From the NCBI RefSeq assembly GCF_029258575.1, contig NZ_JARHYI010000042.1, forward strand, positions 1-43,445: a DNA stretch of 43,445 nt. Direction: 5' to 3'. How positions within the stretch are numbered: the first letter of the stretch is position 1; each line of letters begins with the position of its first letter. Below are positions 41,700-43,445 of the stretch, one piece after another. The stretch comes from Brachyspira sp. (lineage in GTDB: Bacteria > Spirochaetota > Brachyspiria > Brachyspirales > Brachyspiraceae). The translations under genes were made by a program, and so were the position numbers. Under the pieces are notes generated by a model. The model did not search any database, was not told the origin of the DNA, and saw nothing but the letters and a program-made list of their open reading frames with translations.

Positions 41700-41972
41700 A
41701 TGAGAAATATTAATAGAATGAATGACTACTTTGTGCGTTATCTATTAGGCTCTATTATAAATGAAGATGTAGTTAATTGTTTTAATGAAGTTCATAATTT
41801 CGAAATTATTAATCTATATAATCTGCATAAAAATATTAATCTTAAAGAGTCGGTTTTTGATATTAAAGGAATAACTAAAGATAATAAAAAAATTATTATA
41901 AAAATATTAAATAATTTAAATGTTGATAATATTAAAAAAAATAAAATATTATCTTTTATAAAAGCTGTATGA
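41700..41972 (+). CDS. Degenerate N-terminal fragment of an Rpn/PDDEXK_2 family nuclease
   Basis: A 90-residue ORF lodged between the ATPase and permease genes of the nucleoside operon. The start INRMNDYFVRYLLGSIINED, the FEIINLYNL segment, and ESVFDIKGITKDNKKIIIKI fit the N-terminal part of Rpn (recombination-promoting nuclease, PDDEXK_2) proteins, normally ~300 residues. The segment between the first two blocks is short, suggesting an internal deletion. The expected catalytic E-x-Q/K after the DIKGITKDNKK strand reads KIL, so it is surely inactive. One frame over, after the stop, a short open stretch to 42018 (LYDIKAERDTAYNILKL) might be further remnant. No Shine-Dalgarno is present. Confidence 0.6.
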   Translation: MRNINRMNDYFVRYLLGSIINEDVVNCFNEVHNFEIINLYNLHKNINLKESVFDIKGITKDNKKIIIKILNNLNVDNIKKNKILSFIKAV

Positions 41973-42043
41973 TATTAAAGCTGAAAGAGATACGGCATAT
42001 AACATTTTAAAACTTTAATGCATTGTTATAAAAGGAGTGCTTA

Positions 42044-43156
42044 ATGGATTTCAAAAAGAGATTAGCTGGTATTTTAGAGAAGGAAGGATTTATTAATATA
42101 TTTTCTTCTTTTCTTGCTATTATTATAGGATTGCTTTTAGGGCTTATAATACTTCTTATAAGTAATGTTTATGAAGCATTTCCAGCTTTTATGACAATAC
42201 TTTCAGGTGGTTTTTCTGGAGGCAGCAGAGGAATTGGGCAGGTAATATATACTGCTACACCTTTGATACTTACAGGTCTTTCTGTTGGATTTGCTTTTAA
42301 GAATGGGCTTTTCAATATAGGGGCACCAGGACAATTTATAGTAGGAGCTTATGCAGCAGTACTTATTGCTATTAAATGCACATTTCTTCCACCAGTTCTT
42401 CATTGGGTTATAGCTTTATTTGCTGCATTCATAGCTGGAGGGCTTTGGGCTTTTTTACCAGGTTTTCTTAAGGCTCATTTTAATGTTAATGAAGTTATTT
42501 CAAGTATTATGATGAATTATATTGGTATGTATTTAGTTAATTATTTGGTTACTCTTACAGTTTATGATATGCTAAAAAATCAGTCACAGAATATTCCGCC
42601 TTCTTCTATGATTCCAACTATGGGACTTAATACTATATTTAAAGGATCTAGTGCTAATGGAGGTTTTTTCATTACCGTAATAGTAGTAGTAATAGTATAT
42701 ATAATACTTTCAAAAACTACATTTGGTTTTGAACTTAAAGCATGCGGACTTAATAAGGATGCAAGCAAATATGCAGGTATAAACGAAAAAAGAAATATTG
42801 TTCTTTCTATGGTTATAGCTGGAGCTTTGGCTGGACTTGGAGGCGGGCTTTTATATCTTTCTGGAGTAGGTAAACATATAGAGGTAGTTGATATACTTGC
42901 TGATGAAGGTTTTATGGGAATACCTATTGCATTGCTTGGACTATCTCATCCTATAGGAATATTGATTGCAGGACTTTTCATTGCTCATATTACGGTAGGA
43001 GGATTTTATATGCAGATATATGATTTCACTCCTGAGGTTATAGAGATGATTATATCGGCTATTATATATTTTAGTGCTTTTGCTTTGCTTTTTAAATCTA
43101 TTGTGGGTTTTATATCTAAAAAGATTAATAAAGAAGATAATAATGCTGCAAAATAA
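42044..43156 (+). CDS. Nucleoside ABC transporter permease 1 (NupP/YufP type)
   Basis: A 370-residue inner-membrane permease of the BPD_transp_2 group. About nine or ten hydrophobic segments are visible. The family motifs are LTGLSVGFAFKNGLFNIGAPGQFIVGAYAA (residues ~78-107), HFNVNEVISSIMMNYI, GLNKDASKYAGI in the coupling loop, and GFMGIPIALLGLSHPIGI near the C-terminus. AAAGGAG precedes the ATG. It pairs with the next permease and the double ATPase upstream to form a nucleoside importer. Confidence 0.92.
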   Translation: MDFKKRLAGILEKEGFINIFSSFLAIIIGLLLGLIILLISNVYEAFPAFMTILSGGFSGGSRGIGQVIYTATPLILTGLSVGFAFKNGLFNIGAPGQFIVGAYAAVLIAIKCTFLPPVLHWVIALFAAFIAGGLWAFLPGFLKAHFNVNEVISSIMMNYIGMYLVNYLVTLTVYDMLKNQSQNIPPSSMIPTMGLNTIFKGSSANGGFFITVIVVVIVYIILSKTTFGFELKACGLNKDASKYAGINEKRNIVLSMVIAGALAGLGGGLLYLSGVGKHIEVVDILADEGFMGIPIALLGLSHPIGILIAGLFIAHITVGGFYMQIYDFTPEVIEMIISAIIYFSAFALLFKSIVGFISKKINKEDNNAAK

Positions 43157-43190
43157 AAGTGAGAATGAATAATAAAAGGAGATTTTTGTA

Positions 43191-43445
43191 ATGGATACAA
43201 TTTATTTTTTAGTACAGCAAACTATGTTTTTTTCTATTCCTCTTTTACTTGTGGCATTAGGAGGAATGTTTTCCGAGAGAAGCGGAGTTGTTAATATTGC
43301 ACTTGAAGGCATAATGATAATAGGGGCTTTTACTGGTATATTTTTCATAAGCAAATTAGGAGCTAATTTCAATCCTATTATCACATTATTTTTAGCTATG
43401 ATTATATCTGCTTTATCAGGACTTATATTTTCTTTGCTTAATGAT
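43191..43445 (+). CDS. Nucleoside ABC transporter permease 2 (NupQ/YufQ type), cut by window edge
   Basis: The first 85 codons of the second permease. It starts MDTIYFLVQQTMFFSIPLL, followed by LGGMFSERSGVVNIALEGIM, the signature of this permease group, and two further hydrophobic segments before the window ends. AAAGGAG precedes the ATG at 43191, 34 nt after the first permease. The C-terminal ~220 residues lie outside the window. Confidence 0.9.
   Translation, partial: MDTIYFLVQQTMFFSIPLLLVALGGMFSERSGVVNIALEGIMIIGAFTGIFFISKLGANFNPIITLFLAMIISALSGLIFSLLND

Overview
The window looks like a chromosomal segment of a low-GC spirochaete, most probably Brachyspira. This is an inference from several things: the very AT-rich composition, spirochaete-style lax lipoboxes, tandem Bmp/PnrA-type nucleoside-binding lipoproteins, a fragment of the Rpn/PDDEXK_2 family, and the overall gene style. 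No rRNA, tRNA, CRISPR array or complete insertion sequence is visible. Most of the content is housekeeping, with accessory islands between.

Layout. 1-1.3 kb: a cut-off membrane protein, a possible 31-residue ORF and a DUF4234 membrane protein, all on the minus strand. 1.3-8.1 kb (plus): a class A penicillin-binding protein, a MATE transporter with a long charged tail, IspD, and an McsA-McsB pair whose McsB has lost its kinase residues. 8.1-12.4 kb (minus): two paralogous LEA-type lipoproteins, an NfnA-like flavoprotein with RplS, a LacI-type regulator and a divergent LemA protein. 12.6-16.3 kb (plus): a polar amino-acid ABC transporter, then YebC-RuvC. 16.3-18.4 kb (minus): a secreted protein, FruK and a decayed DUF2314-like gene. 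18.5-19.6 kb: GalE. 20-23.5 kb (minus): the classical rpmH-rnpA-yidD-yidC-jag cluster, without dnaA beside it.

23.7-26.7 kb is the most unusual section. It holds two small RsbW-like GHKL ATPases flanking a fusion of a NUDIX hydrolase domain to a histidine kinase, with no response regulator in sight. A modular G/C-boxed repeat lies inside this section, and a second copy lies upstream of jag. The two copies carry the same boxes in circularly permuted order.

26.8-34.3 kb (plus): a DegT-type aminotransferase and a complete type I restriction-modification operon (hsdR-hsdS-hsdM) whose leader can form two mutually exclusive hairpins. 34.4-43.4 kb (plus): a nucleoside uptake and salvage operon. It contains DeoC, two nucleoside phosphorylases, three tandem Bmp-type binding lipoproteins, a double ABC ATPase, a degenerate Rpn fragment, and two permeases, the second cut by the window edge. 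Imported nucleosides would be split by the phosphorylases and the deoxyribose part passed to DeoC; a phosphopentomutase is not in the window.

Regulatory signals are unusually readable because the background is so AT-rich. Several promoters are near consensus (yebC, rpmH, the degT-type gene, deoC). Two genes have a -10 box only 6 nt before the ATG and no ribosome binding site, which suggests leaderless mRNAs. Both ABC transporter operons carry a terminator-like hairpin between the binding-protein gene and the next transporter gene. All family assignments were made by eye from motifs; no database search or alignment program was run.
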